NCBI GenBank assembly: GCA_009924135.1
Contig: RFSE01000001.1
Span: 68,518 to 132,517, forward strand
Source: Pseudomonadota bacterium
Lineage (GTDB): Bacteria; Verrucomicrobiota; Verrucomicrobiia; Limisphaerales; SXTU01
Direction: 5' to 3'
DNA: 64,000 nucleotides
Both the position numbers and the translations under genes were made by a program. A model generated the notes under the pieces. It searched no databases, was not told where the DNA came from, and worked only from the letters and a program-made list of their open reading frames with translations. This document shows positions 1 to 9,417 of this stretch, in pieces. Within the stretch, counting starts at the first letter, position 1. Every line of letters begins with the position of its first letter.

Positions 1-121
1 TTGGCCTGACAATGCTGCGACTCCTTTTAACAAGTGCGGTCACTGTGCCCTAGGCGTCCTGAACCGTGACCAGGGTCGGTATGGCCCAACAGAGGCGGTG
101 AACGAGCCGGGCAGTAGCGGA

Positions 122-1507
122 CTAAATCAACTCCTCCACCGGCTTGCCACGGGTGAGGATGGGGACGGGCTGGCCGAAGGCGTTGTGGAAGACTTCGTCG
201 GTGGCCACGCCGAGCTGTCGGTAGATGGTGGCGAGGACGTCGTTGAAGTGGACGGGCCGCTCGAAGGGCAGGTCGCCGGCCTTGGTGCTGGAGCCGACGA
301 CCACGCCGCGCTTCAGCCCGCCCCCGGTGAGCATGACGGAGAAGACCTTTTCCCAGTGGTCACGGCCCGCGTTGGCGTTGATCTTGGGCGTGCGGCCGAA
401 TTCGCCGAACATCGCGACGAGCGTGGTGTCGAGCAGGCCGCGTTCTTCGAGGTCGTCGATCAGAGCGCTGACGGCGAGGTCCATGGGCGGGAGGAGCTTG
501 TCCCGCATCTGGTTGAAATTGTCCTCGTGGGTGTCCCAGTCCTGGCCGCGTTCCTGGTTGAGCGTGTAGTTGAGCAGGGTGAAGGGCACGCCCGCCTCGG
601 CGAGGCGGCGCGCCAGGATCGTCTGCTGACCCCATAGGTGCTGGCCGTAGCGTTCGCGTTGCTTCAGGGATTCGCTGGAAAGATCGAAGGCCCCGCCCGC
701 CGCGCCGCCGGAAAGGATTTCCAGCGCGTGCCGGTGGTATTTGTCCAAGCCGTCAACGGCGGCAGCGGAGGCCTGGCCGCCCAGGGCGTTGAGGAGCGTG
801 AGACGGTCTTCGAGGCGTTTGCCGGAGAGGGCTTGTTGCAGGCGTAAGTCCTGCGGTCCACCGAAGGGAGTACGGGCGTCGATCGGCGGGAGGCCGGATT
901 CGAGCGGTTCATACGACACGCCGAGCGGTCCGGCGGTGGCGTAGTGAACGCGGTTGCCGAGCTGGCCGGAGTGCGGGATGGCCACATAGGGCGGCAGCAA
1001 CGGGGCGCGGGCGCCGCACGCCCGGGCGATGACGGAGCCAATGCTCGGGTGCGCGAGATTGCGGTTCTTCGCTTCGACGGAGGCATCCGGCAGGTCGCCA
1101 CCGGTCAACGTCTGGTAGATCGCCACCGGGTGGCTGGGCGAATCGACGTACGCGCTGCGGATGAGGCTGAACTTGTGCGCGCGTTTGGCGAGGTGCGGCA
1201 GGTGCTCGGCGAAGTGAATGCCCGGCAGCGTGGTGGGAATGTCACCGAAGGTGCTGCGGTAGGCGGACGGAGCGTTGGGCTTGGGGTCGAAGCTTTCGTA
1301 GTGCGAGAGACCGCCCTGAAGATAAATGACAATGCAGGCACGGGCCGGCGCGTTCGTGGCTTTCTGGGCTTCCTTCGCGCGGAGAAGTTGCGGCCACAGC
1401 ATCGCGCCCGCCAGCGCGCCACCGCCTTGCAGCCAGCGTCGCCGGGTCATGCTGGCGAGAGGGTTCGGCTGGGTGCGGCTCACAGGTCGTTTCAAAAATT
1501 GGTGCAA
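122..1507 (-). CDS. DUF1501 domain-containing exported protein (copy 1)
   Basis: 461 residues. The N-terminus has a Tat-type signal, TRRRWLQGGGALAGA (about residues 21-35), followed by the DUF1501 body: the opening IVIYLQGGLSHYESFDPK, central DWDTHEDNF (about 323-331), and the late MFGEFGRTPKINANAGRDHW block with its conserved Gly, Arg, Asp and His. DUF1501 belongs to the alkaline-phosphatase/sulfatase-like fold and is very abundant in Planctomycetes and Verrucomicrobia; its reaction is not established. The start is uncertain. The long form begins with TTG at 1507, and an in-frame ATG at 1450 lies just before the RR motif; neither has a clear ribosome site. It follows the PQQ-propeller gene by 60 bp on the same strand, so the two probably form an operon. 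Unlike the other two DUF1501 genes here, its signal-to-domain linker carries no repeat insertion. Confidence 0.9.
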   Translation of the reverse strand: MHQFLKRPVSRTQPNPLASMTRRRWLQGGGALAGAMLWPQLLRAKEAQKATNAPARACIVIYLQGGLSHYESFDPKPNAPSAYRSTFGDIPTTLPGIHFAEHLPHLAKRAHKFSLIRSAYVDSPSHPVAIYQTLTGGDLPDASVEAKNRNLAHPSIGSVIARACGARAPLLPPYVAIPHSGQLGNRVHYATAGPLGVSYEPLESGLPPIDARTPFGGPQDLRLQQALSGKRLEDRLTLLNALGGQASAAAVDGLDKYHRHALEILSGGAAGGAFDLSSESLKQRERYGQHLWGQQTILARRLAEAGVPFTLLNYTLNQERGQDWDTHEDNFNQMRDKLLPPMDLAVSALIDDLEERGLLDTTLVAMFGEFGRTPKINANAGRDHWEKVFSVMLTGGGLKRGVVVGSSTKAGDLPFERPVHFNDVLATIYRQLGVATDEVFHNAFGQPVPILTRGKPVEELI

Positions 1508-1567
1508 TTGATCGTGGGGGGTTCGACGGCATCAGGCCGGGGAAAAATTCGGCCAAGTAACAAAACG

Positions 1568-2875
1568 TCAGGGTATTTTGCTCCCCAGACACCACAAATG
1601 CCGGTGCGTGCGAATGAAAATGTTGCCATCGCTGATGGCGTGGGTGGAGTTCGCCAGTTCGCCGTCGAGCGGGTTTACCCGTACGAGTTCGAACTTCGGA
1701 CTGGCCTTGAGGACGATGGTTTCGCCGGATTGGTTGAGGCAGAGCAGGTGACCGTCCACCAGCACCATGGAGGACCATGAGTCGCCTTTTTTGCCCGTGC
1801 CTTTCACGCGCTCCTGCCAGCGGGATTCGCCAGTTTGAAGGTTCAGACATTCGGCGATGCCTTCGGTGTTAAGGACGTAACAGTGGCCATCGGCGATGAC
1901 CCCGGTGCCAAGGCGGTTCTTGGTGCGGACGGTTTGCCAGAGGCGATGCGAGCCGGTCACGTCGCCGGTTCCGCCGGTTTTGACCGCCAGGCTGGTGCCG
2001 AAGTAGCCACCCATCGCCACGAGCACGCCGTCGCCGGCTACGGGGGAGCAATAGATGAGCTCGTTCAATCCATCACAATGCCAGAGGGCGCGCCCCGTGC
2101 GCGGATCGAAGGCGCGGACAAACTGCGGAAAGGCTTGGATGAGCTCATCGCGCGGCCCACTGCGGGTGATGATGGGGGTGGCGAAAGTGCCGATGATCCC
2201 ACCGCGTTCATTGCCCTTGAAGCCGTCCGTGCGCGGACGTAATTCCGGCCGGGGCTCCTCGTATTCCCAGAGCGTCTTGCCGGACTGCTTGTCCAGACCG
2301 ATGAGCCGGGCGTTCAATCCGGGGCCGAAGTAGAGCACGCAGACATCACCATGAATGACCGGGGAGGCGGCGTAGGCCCATTCGTGTGATTGCGGGCCGA
2401 GTTCGCGGCGCCAAAGTTCCTTGCCGTCCATGTCCCAACAGAACAAGCCGGCCGAACCGAAGAAGGCAATGACGCGTCCTCCATCCGTAACCGGGGAGGC
2501 GGCGCAAAAGGGGTTCTTACCGTAACGCTTCTCGGCCTGCTTCCAGGTGGTGCCGGCCTTCCAGAGCAGCTTGCCGTCCCGGCGGTCATAGCACATCACG
2601 GTGCGGCCGCCTTCCTGTTCGAAGGCCTGCGTGAGGAATACCTTGCTGCCCCAGACGACGGGCGAAGAATCACCCGGCTCGGGAAGCGCGTTTTTCCAAC
2701 GGACATGCTCGGTGGCGCTCCATTGCAAGGGCACATTTTTTTCGGTTGTGGAACCGTCTCCGTTGGGGCCGCGCCACGAGGGCCAGTTGGCCGCCGGGAG
2801 CGCGGTGGCGAGCGCGGCGAGGCAGCCGGGGATCATGGCCGCAAGCCATTGCCGGCGCGGGTGCAGTGATGACAT
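1568..2875 (-). CDS. PQQ-like beta-propeller repeat protein, exported
   Basis: 435 residues from the ATG at 2875; an upstream in-frame start at 2962 would put 29 unlikely residues before the signal peptide. The N-terminus MSSLHPRRQWLAAMIPGC followed by a hydrophobic Ala/Leu stretch is an export signal. The mature part opens with WPSWRGPNGDG, the usual start of verrucomicrobial and planctomycetal PQQ-type propellers. At least five blade motifs of the form G-x-x-x-W are visible (GKLLWKAG, GKELWRREL, GKTLWEYEE, GRALWHCDG, GESRWQERV). It probably folds as an eight-bladed propeller in the periplasm. Whether it binds a quinone is unknown, because most members of this family lack dehydrogenase activity. 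It is divergent from glnD and probably co-transcribed with the DUF1501 gene downstream. Confidence 0.88.
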   Translation of the reverse strand: MSSLHPRRQWLAAMIPGCLAALATALPAANWPSWRGPNGDGSTTEKNVPLQWSATEHVRWKNALPEPGDSSPVVWGSKVFLTQAFEQEGGRTVMCYDRRDGKLLWKAGTTWKQAEKRYGKNPFCAASPVTDGGRVIAFFGSAGLFCWDMDGKELWRRELGPQSHEWAYAASPVIHGDVCVLYFGPGLNARLIGLDKQSGKTLWEYEEPRPELRPRTDGFKGNERGGIIGTFATPIITRSGPRDELIQAFPQFVRAFDPRTGRALWHCDGLNELIYCSPVAGDGVLVAMGGYFGTSLAVKTGGTGDVTGSHRLWQTVRTKNRLGTGVIADGHCYVLNTEGIAECLNLQTGESRWQERVKGTGKKGDSWSSMVLVDGHLLCLNQSGETIVLKASPKFELVRVNPLDGELANSTHAISDGNIFIRTHRHLWCLGSKIP

Positions 2876-2985
2876 GGCCCGAGTATAGAAACGGGGGACG
2901 GCCCGCCAAGCGGAGATTCCCTTTTCCGATGCGCCGGTGCTCCGCTTGCCTTTTGGAGGCATTTCCCTATCGTCCGCCGAACCGG

Positions 2986-5787
2986 ATGCCGAGCCTAGCC
3001 GATAAGATCGAAGCCAGCGCTGCCAAACGCCTGACCCTGCCAGCAGGGCGTTTGCCAGCCCGCGAACTGCCGCGCTTCAAACAGTTCCTCAAAGTCGAAA
3101 CGGCGCGACTCAAGATGTTGCATCGCGCCGGGGGCGGCGGCCGCGAGGTCTGCCAGGCGCGGGCGGTGGTGTTGGACGCGCTGCACCGGCACATCCTGGA
3201 GGCGCTCGTCAACACGTTGCCGGAGGTTGAACGCCGCGGACTGCCGCGCTACGCGCTCATCGCCATCGGCGGTTACGGGCGGGGCGAACTGAATCCGCAT
3301 AGTGACATCGACATTCTCCTGCTGCACACCGGGGACACGGCGGCGGCGGCGCGCGGGCGCGTGCATCCGTTCATCAAGCTGCTCACCGAGCCGGACGGAT
3401 TACTTTACACGCTGTTTGATCTGGGGCTCAAGGTGGGATACTCGGTCCGCACGCTGGACGATTGCGTGACGGCCGCCAACGAGAACATCCAGTCCAAGAC
3501 CTCGCTCATCGAGGCGCGGTTGCTGTGCGGAGATGCGGAACTGTTCCGCGAAATGCAAGGGATCGTGATCGCGCGGTGCGTGCGGGGGCACGAGGAGCCG
3601 TACATCGCGGCGCGGTTGGCCGACCAGGAATCGCGTCGCCAGAAATATGGCAACACGCCCCTGATGCAGGAGCCGAACATCAAGAACGGCTGCGGGGGAT
3701 TGCGCGACTACCAGAATCTCCTGTGGATGGCGTTCTTTACCAAGGACCGGCCGCGTAATCTCGCTGATCTCCAGGCAAAGGATTTCATCAGCGACGCGGA
3801 GCGCCGCCAGCTGGATGCGGCGTATGATTTTCTCCTGCGGGCGCGCAATGAGCTGCACTACCTGACTAACCGCGCCGGCGACGTGCTGACCAAGAGCGTC
3901 CAGCCGGCCATCGCCTACAGCCTCGGCTACACGGACCGCTCGCCCAGCCGCCGGCTGGAGCGCTTCATGCGTGATTACTATCTCCATGCGCGCAACATCG
4001 ACATGATCACGCGCACGGTGGAGCGGCGGCTGGCGCTGCTGCACAAACCGCCGGCGCGGATGCCCTTCCTCTCCAAGTTCCTGCCCTCGCGCCGCAAGCA
4101 ACCGGAACCGGTCGTTGACGGTTTCCGCCTGGTTGAGGGCGAACTTTTGCACCAGTCGGCCAGCGTATTCCGCGACGATCCGTGCCGCATGATGCGGGTG
4201 TTTCTTTACGCCCAGCAACGTGGCGCGCGGCTCCATCCCGACACCGCCAAGCTGCTGCGCAACGAGCTGCGGTTGGTGGATTCAAAGTTCCTGGCCAACG
4301 AGCATGTCCACGAAAGCTTTCGCGAGATCCTCAGCCAGCGCGGGAACGTCGCGCCCGCCCTCCGGGCCATGCACGAGGTGGATTTCCTCGGCAAGTACCT
4401 GCCGGAGTTCGGCAAACTTACCTGCCTGGTCCAGCATGAGTTCTTCCATATCTACACGGCGGACGAGCACACGCTGATGTGCGTCCAAAAGCTGGATGAC
4501 ATCTGGGCCGGGCGCATCCCCAACGCGGCCCCGTACCAGGAGGTGTTTCAGAAGATCGAGCGCCCCTTCATCCTGTATTTGTCCCTGTTGCTCCATGACT
4601 CCGGCAAGGCCATGCAGGGCCGCCACCACGAAGTGGACAGCGCGCACTTTGCTGACCGGGTGGCCCGCCGCCTCCGCCTCGACGGGGCCACCACGCACGT
4701 CCTGCGCCTGCTGGTGGAGCATCACCTGGCCATCATTCAGATCTCGCAACGGCGCGATCTGGATGATCCGGAGGTGGTCCGGTATTTCGCCGCGCTGGTG
4801 CAGGCCCCGGACACTCTGAACAAGCTCGTTCTCCACACGCTGGCGGACTCGCTCGGGACCAGCGACAAGCTGTGGAATGGTTTCAAGGACATGCTGTTGT
4901 GGACGCTCTACCGCAAGACGCTGGCGGAGCTGACGGGCACCACCACCTTCATCAGGGCCGAGGAGAAGCAGCGGGAATTGCTGCTGCAGGAGGTGGTACG
5001 CCAGCTTCCCCGTGAACTCCAGCTGGGGGAGGCGCAGGCGCATTTCGGCACCCTGCCACCGCGTTACTTCCTCATCCACAACGCGGCGGACATCGTTGGT
5101 GACCTTGCACTCACCAACCGCTTCATGCGGAATCTCCTCAGCAATGATCCAGAGGTTTCCCTTGCTCCGGCGATTGAATGGAAGGACGAGCCCGACCGGG
5201 GCTGTTCGCGGGTGAAGGTTTGCACCTGGGACCGGGCCGGCCTCTTCAGCAAGCTCGCCGGTTCGTTCACCTCTGCCGGTCTGAACATCTTCAGTGCACA
5301 GATTTTTACCCGCAGCGACCGCGTGGTCCTCGACACCTTCGATGTCACCAGCGCCCGGTCCGGCGTGCTGGCCACAAAGGAGGAGAAGGAGAAGTTCGAC
5401 CAACTCCTGGCCAAGGCGCTGGTGGGGCACCTGGATTTCGACCCGCTCATCGCCAAGCAGAAGGTGGTGAACCCGCTCTACCAGTCACTCGAAGGCGAGC
5501 GCATTGCGACCGAGATTGTCTTCGACAACGAATCCTCGAACCGTTGCACGGTTGTTGACGTGCAGACGGAGGATCGCGTCGGCCTGCTCTATGCCATGTC
5601 CCAGACCCTGAGCGAACTGGGGCTGGACATCTCTGTGGCCAAGATCAGCACGGAGAAGGGGGCTGCGATGGACAGCTTCTACGTGACCGAATTGACCGGA
5701 GAAAAGATCGTGTCCCAACACCGGAAGAACCAGATCGAAGGCCGCCTCCGCCGGGCCTTGCTGAATCTGGACCAGCGCGCCAAGTAA
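2986..5787 (+). CDS. glnD: Bifunctional [protein-PII] uridylyltransferase / uridylyl-removing enzyme
   Basis: 933 residues from the ATG at 2986, close to the usual 850-950. This cytoplasmic nitrogen sensor uridylylates PII when glutamine is low and removes UMP when it is high. Domains in order: nucleotidyltransferase with GGYGRGELNPHSDIDILLLH (about residues 95-114, metal Asp pair SDID); GlnD linker (about 200-460); HD domain with LLLHDSGK (His-Asp at 537-538) and following GRHHEVDS; then two ACT domains (about 739-800 and 853-920) opening with WDRAGLFSKLAGSF and TEDRVGLLYAMSQTL. All catalytic motifs are intact. The reading frame stays open upstream to 2746, but that part overlaps the divergent gene and is low-quality. 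No strong ribosome site lies close to 2986; a GGAGG at 2955-2959 is about 26 bases away. No glnB or amtB is seen nearby. Confidence 0.95.
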   Translation: MPSLADKIEASAAKRLTLPAGRLPARELPRFKQFLKVETARLKMLHRAGGGGREVCQARAVVLDALHRHILEALVNTLPEVERRGLPRYALIAIGGYGRGELNPHSDIDILLLHTGDTAAAARGRVHPFIKLLTEPDGLLYTLFDLGLKVGYSVRTLDDCVTAANENIQSKTSLIEARLLCGDAELFREMQGIVIARCVRGHEEPYIAARLADQESRRQKYGNTPLMQEPNIKNGCGGLRDYQNLLWMAFFTKDRPRNLADLQAKDFISDAERRQLDAAYDFLLRARNELHYLTNRAGDVLTKSVQPAIAYSLGYTDRSPSRRLERFMRDYYLHARNIDMITRTVERRLALLHKPPARMPFLSKFLPSRRKQPEPVVDGFRLVEGELLHQSASVFRDDPCRMMRVFLYAQQRGARLHPDTAKLLRNELRLVDSKFLANEHVHESFREILSQRGNVAPALRAMHEVDFLGKYLPEFGKLTCLVQHEFFHIYTADEHTLMCVQKLDDIWAGRIPNAAPYQEVFQKIERPFILYLSLLLHDSGKAMQGRHHEVDSAHFADRVARRLRLDGATTHVLRLLVEHHLAIIQISQRRDLDDPEVVRYFAALVQAPDTLNKLVLHTLADSLGTSDKLWNGFKDMLLWTLYRKTLAELTGTTTFIRAEEKQRELLLQEVVRQLPRELQLGEAQAHFGTLPPRYFLIHNAADIVGDLALTNRFMRNLLSNDPEVSLAPAIEWKDEPDRGCSRVKVCTWDRAGLFSKLAGSFTSAGLNIFSAQIFTRSDRVVLDTFDVTSARSGVLATKEEKEKFDQLLAKALVGHLDFDPLIAKQKVVNPLYQSLEGERIATEIVFDNESSNRCTVVDVQTEDRVGLLYAMSQTLSELGLDISVAKISTEKGAAMDSFYVTELTGEKIVSQHRKNQIEGRLRRALLNLDQRAK

Positions 5788-5926
5788 GGCCCCGCTGCGG
5801 GATGGGCAGAAAGAACCCTGTGAGTACAACATGCAGCCAGGCTAACGTTTCCGCTCACTCGGGGGGCGTATGGGCGATGCTTTGTGCCGCAAATTCCGCC
5901 GGTGCCATGCGGAGTTGATGAGGTGA

Positions 5927-6319
5927 CTAATGGTGCGCAGCGGGCGCTGCAGCTTCGAGTGCTTCCAGGGAAAACCAATTACCCTCCGGATCGCAGCCGT
6001 CACAAACGTTTACGCCAGGAGCGGGAAATCGTTTTGGTCCGAGACGTACTCCTTTCGCGAGGAGTTCGCTTCGGGCCGCATCAAGATCGGTCACTCGAAA
6101 CACAAACTTCGGGGCATCATCGCCAAATTGGCCGGTGCCGCCTCCATGTAACGCGAGGGTGCAGCCGCCCGTGTCAAACGTGACCCAGTGCTCGGCAGAA
6201 TAGTTCGTGAGGTTGCTGGGAAACTGGACCGGCAAGGCGAGCACGTCCCGGTAAAAGCTTACTTGCGCCGCCATGTCGCGAACATAGAGGATGATTTCGC
6301 AAAGCGGTCCGAGCTTCAT
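5927..6319 (-). CDS. VOC-family (glyoxalase/bleomycin-resistance-like) protein
   Basis: 130 residues, the size of a single VOC protein. It shows the paired beta-alpha-beta-beta-beta modules: the first starts IILYVRDMAAQVSFYRDVL, the second KFVFRVTDLDAARSELLAKG and ends CDPEGNWFSLEAL. The DPEGN turn and the following E of FSLE are the usual second-module metal-site region. The substrate cannot be told; members include glyoxalases, fosfomycin/bleomycin-binding proteins and dioxygenase-like enzymes. It has no signal peptide, so it is cytoplasmic, unlike its exported operon partners. It starts 4 bp after the stop of the upstream gene (6324-7295), which implies co-transcription. Confidence 0.88.
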   Translation of the reverse strand: MKLGPLCEIILYVRDMAAQVSFYRDVLALPVQFPSNLTNYSAEHWVTFDTGGCTLALHGGGTGQFGDDAPKFVFRVTDLDAARSELLAKGVRLGPKRFPAPGVNVCDGCDPEGNWFSLEALEAAAPAAHH

Positions 6320-6323
6320 ATCC

Positions 6324-7295
6324 TTACTCCGCCGGCCACAGGCGCGCCAACCCCGCCGGCTGGAACTTCGCCTCTGTAGCCGACAGCGTGACCGAGACCT
6401 TGCACTCGCGCCCCTTGGTGGCGGCCGTGGTGACGGTGGCGGTGAGCGGCGCGGTGGTGGGCTTGCGATCCACCCCGGCGGGAGCGATCCGCACGGTCTG
6501 GCCGGCCTTGAGCTGTTTGGTGAGATCGCTGCCTTCGTTGAACAGCGTCAGGCGCAGTTCCTTGCCCGTGACTTCATTCACGTAGCCCGGCGCGCCTTCC
6601 TTGGTGATGCGGGCGGTGTGGACGGCCTTCTGTTCGGTCTGAAATTTCACCAGGCTTTCATCGTCGAGAAACACTTCCCACGCCATGCGGGTTTTACCTT
6701 TGCCGACGCCGTGGGTCTTCGTTCGGAGTTTGTCGCCCACCTTGATGTCGGCGAACTTCGCCGGCGCGCCCGCCTTCCAAAACCGCGTCTCGCCATCCGT
6801 CTCAATGATGACGTTGGTCTGGCGGATGAAGCTCTTGTCGAAGTTCGCCCAGGTGCAGTCCACCGAGTGCTTGGCCGAGTCGGTCTTGGCCACGTAGAAG
6901 TACTCCTTGTGGCCGTTCATCATGTTCATCTCATCTTGGATGTAGGTGAGCCAGACCCACTCGCCCTTGTCATTCTCGTGGAGGCGGAAGATCGCGCGCT
7001 CACCGACGCGGAAGTCCTGCAAATCACCAAGCGTGGCATGGTGCAACAGTTCGGCGTACGGCATCACGGTGAAGCTCATCACCGTGTCATCGCTTTCATT
7101 GCGGAACTTCCCGGTGCGGGTGGCGAGGTCGAGGCTGATGAGTTCGCCCCAGGGACGCCGCATCTCGCCGGGTCCGGTCGGCACGATGACTTGGCCGGGG
7201 ATGATTTTGAGCGTGGGTTTGGGCGGCGCGTCGGCGGCGCGCAGCGATGGACTACAAAGGGCAAGCAGGACGGTTAACAGGCAAAATCGTTTCAT
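6324..7295 (-). CDS. Exported protein of unknown function, related to the gene at 9418-10587
   Basis: 323 residues with a clear Sec signal (MKRFCLLTVLLALCSPSLRAA, cut near residue 21). No catalytic motif is recognised. The N-terminal half carries PWGELISLDLATRTGKFRN and the segment TVMPYAELLHHATLGDLQDF; the latter aligns by eye with FTLLPYGSISYHGTAADLRD of the protein at 9418-10587. Both proteins end in a similar I/L-W-P tail (ARLWPAE here). It is therefore a paralogue of that gene, probably a beta-rich protein with OB- or SH3-like modules (for example VGDKLRTKTHG and AGQTVRIAP). It lies 37 bp downstream of the SUMF1/sialidase fusion and 4 bp upstream of the VOC gene, in one operon. Confidence 0.75.
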   Translation of the reverse strand: MKRFCLLTVLLALCSPSLRAADAPPKPTLKIIPGQVIVPTGPGEMRRPWGELISLDLATRTGKFRNESDDTVMSFTVMPYAELLHHATLGDLQDFRVGERAIFRLHENDKGEWVWLTYIQDEMNMMNGHKEYFYVAKTDSAKHSVDCTWANFDKSFIRQTNVIIETDGETRFWKAGAPAKFADIKVGDKLRTKTHGVGKGKTRMAWEVFLDDESLVKFQTEQKAVHTARITKEGAPGYVNEVTGKELRLTLFNEGSDLTKQLKAGQTVRIAPAGVDRKPTTAPLTATVTTAATKGRECKVSVTLSATEAKFQPAGLARLWPAE

Positions 7296-7332
7296 ATCAA
7301 GGAGAGGACAAAACTTTACTGCGGGTGGTTTA

Positions 7333-9390
7333 TCATTTCTTCGGCACCGGCGGAAGCTGCTTCAGCCAGGCAAGGTTAAAGACGTAGTGGTTCTTGCTGC
7401 TCAGGAGTTGGATGCGGTCATCACGCGTCTGAGTCACGGCGAGGTACCCGGTGCGCTCAGCCATGGTATCGCTGACGATGAATTCACCGTTGTCGATTCC
7501 GACCACGGCGCGCTCAGGGCCGCCGGGCGTGATCAAGCGCCGCACCGGCCAGGTTTTACCGTCATCGAATGACAGCGCAGCGAAAAGTCCGAAGCCGGTG
7601 AACTCGCTCCCGTCGGACGCCTTGAACTTGAGGCCTTTGCGGTTCCGCCAATCGCGGCCCTGATCGGTGAACGAGCAGAGGAGCAAGGGACCTTCATGCA
7701 GTCGCACGAGCATGGCGCGTTGCGCACTGCTGATGGCCGGGAACTCGGATTCACTAAAGGTCCAGGTCTTGCCTTCGTCCAGCGAGATGCTGATGGGGGT
7801 TTTGAAATGGAAGCGCGCCTGATCGTCCGGTTGGTCCAGGCGGCTGATGGCCATGAGGCTGCCATCGGCAAGCTGGACGATGGGCGCATGGATGCCGGGT
7901 GGACGATGGCCCGTGCCGCCCGGACGCTGGTCGGTGGCGGGTTCGCGCTTCGACAACTCGATGGCCGTCCAAGTCTTTCCACCATCGCGGCTGCTCACCA
8001 AGCCGGTGGTGCGGGCGTCGTGCGTCAGGAACAAGTTGCCCTCGCGGGTGCGAAGGAGTTGGTTGCCGAATTCTCCGTGCGGGAAAAGGAGCTGCGCCTT
8101 CGACCAGGTGGCCCCGTTGTCCGTGGAAGTGCGAAGGATGTTTTCCGACAACCCACGCGCGAAGTGGAAGAGCTTCCGCTCACCGTCCCACCAAAGCTTG
8201 GGCGCATGATCGTTGACATCGGGGCCATCCCAAAAAGGCGAAGCGATCTCCCACTCCGTGGTGCCGTAACGCAGCCGGCTCGCGGCGTTGCACAGTTCAC
8301 TGCCGCCTTCATCCACGCACGAAAACCAAACGGCCAGCAGATCGCCATTGGGACACTCGGTGATGGCGGGGCTGTGATTATGCCGCGAGAAAAGCGGCCC
8401 GGCGGAGTTTGTGGGAACCTTCACAAACATGTTTGGTCCGGTGAAGTAAGGGACATCCGTCACCGGCTTTTCCAAACGGACCACGGATTGCGCGACGTTT
8501 TGTGCGTTCAACGGCGGGGTGGGCGGGGGCAGCAATTGCCCCTTGGGACGTTCACCTTGCACGATGCGAAATCCGATGGTCTCGCTGACCGCATCCGGCA
8601 GCCAGCCGCCGCGATTGGCTGAGCGCACGAGCCGGGTGAAGCCCGAATGCCAGCCGCCGCGAAAGACCCGGAAATCGCCGTCACTGCGCCCCAAGGGGTC
8701 GGTCTGTGCGCCTGCTTCGTACGGCCCGTACCAATCAGCACACCACTCGGCGACATTGCCATGCATGTCATGGAGGCCCCAGGTGTTCGGCGGGGTTTGC
8801 GCAACCCGTAGCGAGACCGGGCCGGCCACCACTTGATACTCGGGGGGCATCGCGAGATTGGTGAAGTAGAGCTGACGGCGGCCGGCGTCGCCGAACCAAC
8901 GGTGATGCCCGGTGGGCAGGGTGTCGCCGGTGTTGAACAACGTCTTCGTGCCCGCCCGGCAGGCATATTCCCATTCCGCCTCGGTGGGCAGGCGATACGG
9001 TTTGCCTTCCCGTTTCGCGAGCCAGTCGCAGAACGCCACCGCATCGTTCCAACTCACCCCCGTGGCGGCCTCATCATCCCCGCTGCGAATGCGATGTTTG
9101 GGTTTGAACTGCCGGTATTGGCCCAGCGTGACTTCCGTTGCCCCAAGGAGAAACGGCTGCGATATGGTGACTTGATGCGCCGGCTTCTCATCCCATTCAG
9201 AGCGGTCAAACTCAGCGGGATGCTTGTTCATCTGGTAGTCTGTCCCGGGTCCGTCCTGACCCATGGCAAAGGTGCCGGGAGCGATGGACACCAGCTTGAT
9301 CCCGATGGAGTTGGTGAGGTAATTCGGCGCATCCGCAGCAACGCAGGCAAAGGCCAGCGCGGTGGCGAACAACAAGACGAGCGGCTTCAA
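7333..9390 (-). CDS. SUMF1-like (FGE-sulfatase fold) protein fused to a sialidase-type BNR propeller
   Basis: 685 residues with a Sec signal (MKPLVLLFATALAFACVAA). Residues about 25-290 are a formylglycine-enzyme-like domain: FAMGQDGPGTDYQMNKHP, EVTLGQYRQF, SWNDAVAFCDWL, RLPTEAEWEYACRAG, GLHDMHGNVAEWCADWYG, FRVFRGGWHSG and a closing GFRIVQ. The two catalytic cysteines of true aerobic FGE, which follow the RGG motif, are absent (the segment reads RGGWHSGFTRLVRSANRGG). Sulfatase activation is therefore unlikely, and a ligand-binding or cofactor role is more plausible. Residues about 330-680 form a sialidase-type propeller with four Asp boxes (STDNGATWSK, SRDGGKTWTA, SLDEGKTWTF, SFDDGKTWPV). The gene is 27 bp from the stop of its upstream partner; AAGGAGAG stands before the ATG. 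Confidence 0.9.
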   Translation of the reverse strand: MKPLVLLFATALAFACVAADAPNYLTNSIGIKLVSIAPGTFAMGQDGPGTDYQMNKHPAEFDRSEWDEKPAHQVTISQPFLLGATEVTLGQYRQFKPKHRIRSGDDEAATGVSWNDAVAFCDWLAKREGKPYRLPTEAEWEYACRAGTKTLFNTGDTLPTGHHRWFGDAGRRQLYFTNLAMPPEYQVVAGPVSLRVAQTPPNTWGLHDMHGNVAEWCADWYGPYEAGAQTDPLGRSDGDFRVFRGGWHSGFTRLVRSANRGGWLPDAVSETIGFRIVQGERPKGQLLPPPTPPLNAQNVAQSVVRLEKPVTDVPYFTGPNMFVKVPTNSAGPLFSRHNHSPAITECPNGDLLAVWFSCVDEGGSELCNAASRLRYGTTEWEIASPFWDGPDVNDHAPKLWWDGERKLFHFARGLSENILRTSTDNGATWSKAQLLFPHGEFGNQLLRTREGNLFLTHDARTTGLVSSRDGGKTWTAIELSKREPATDQRPGGTGHRPPGIHAPIVQLADGSLMAISRLDQPDDQARFHFKTPISISLDEGKTWTFSESEFPAISSAQRAMLVRLHEGPLLLCSFTDQGRDWRNRKGLKFKASDGSEFTGFGLFAALSFDDGKTWPVRRLITPGGPERAVVGIDNGEFIVSDTMAERTGYLAVTQTRDDRIQLLSSKNHYVFNLAWLKQLPPVPKK

Positions 9391-9417
9391 GAAGGCAAGG
9401 AGAGCTGACCGCGTGGC

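Noticed and set aside
1-121. Possible minus-strand start of a gene leaving the window (TTG at position 12 with AAAGGAG upstream)
   Set aside because: Only four codons are visible, so nothing can be supported.
2746-2985. 80-codon N-terminal extension of glnD
   Set aside because: It overlaps the signal-peptide region of the divergent PQQ-propeller gene and is Arg/Trp/Gly-rich shadow sequence; GlnD proteins start near the chosen ATG.
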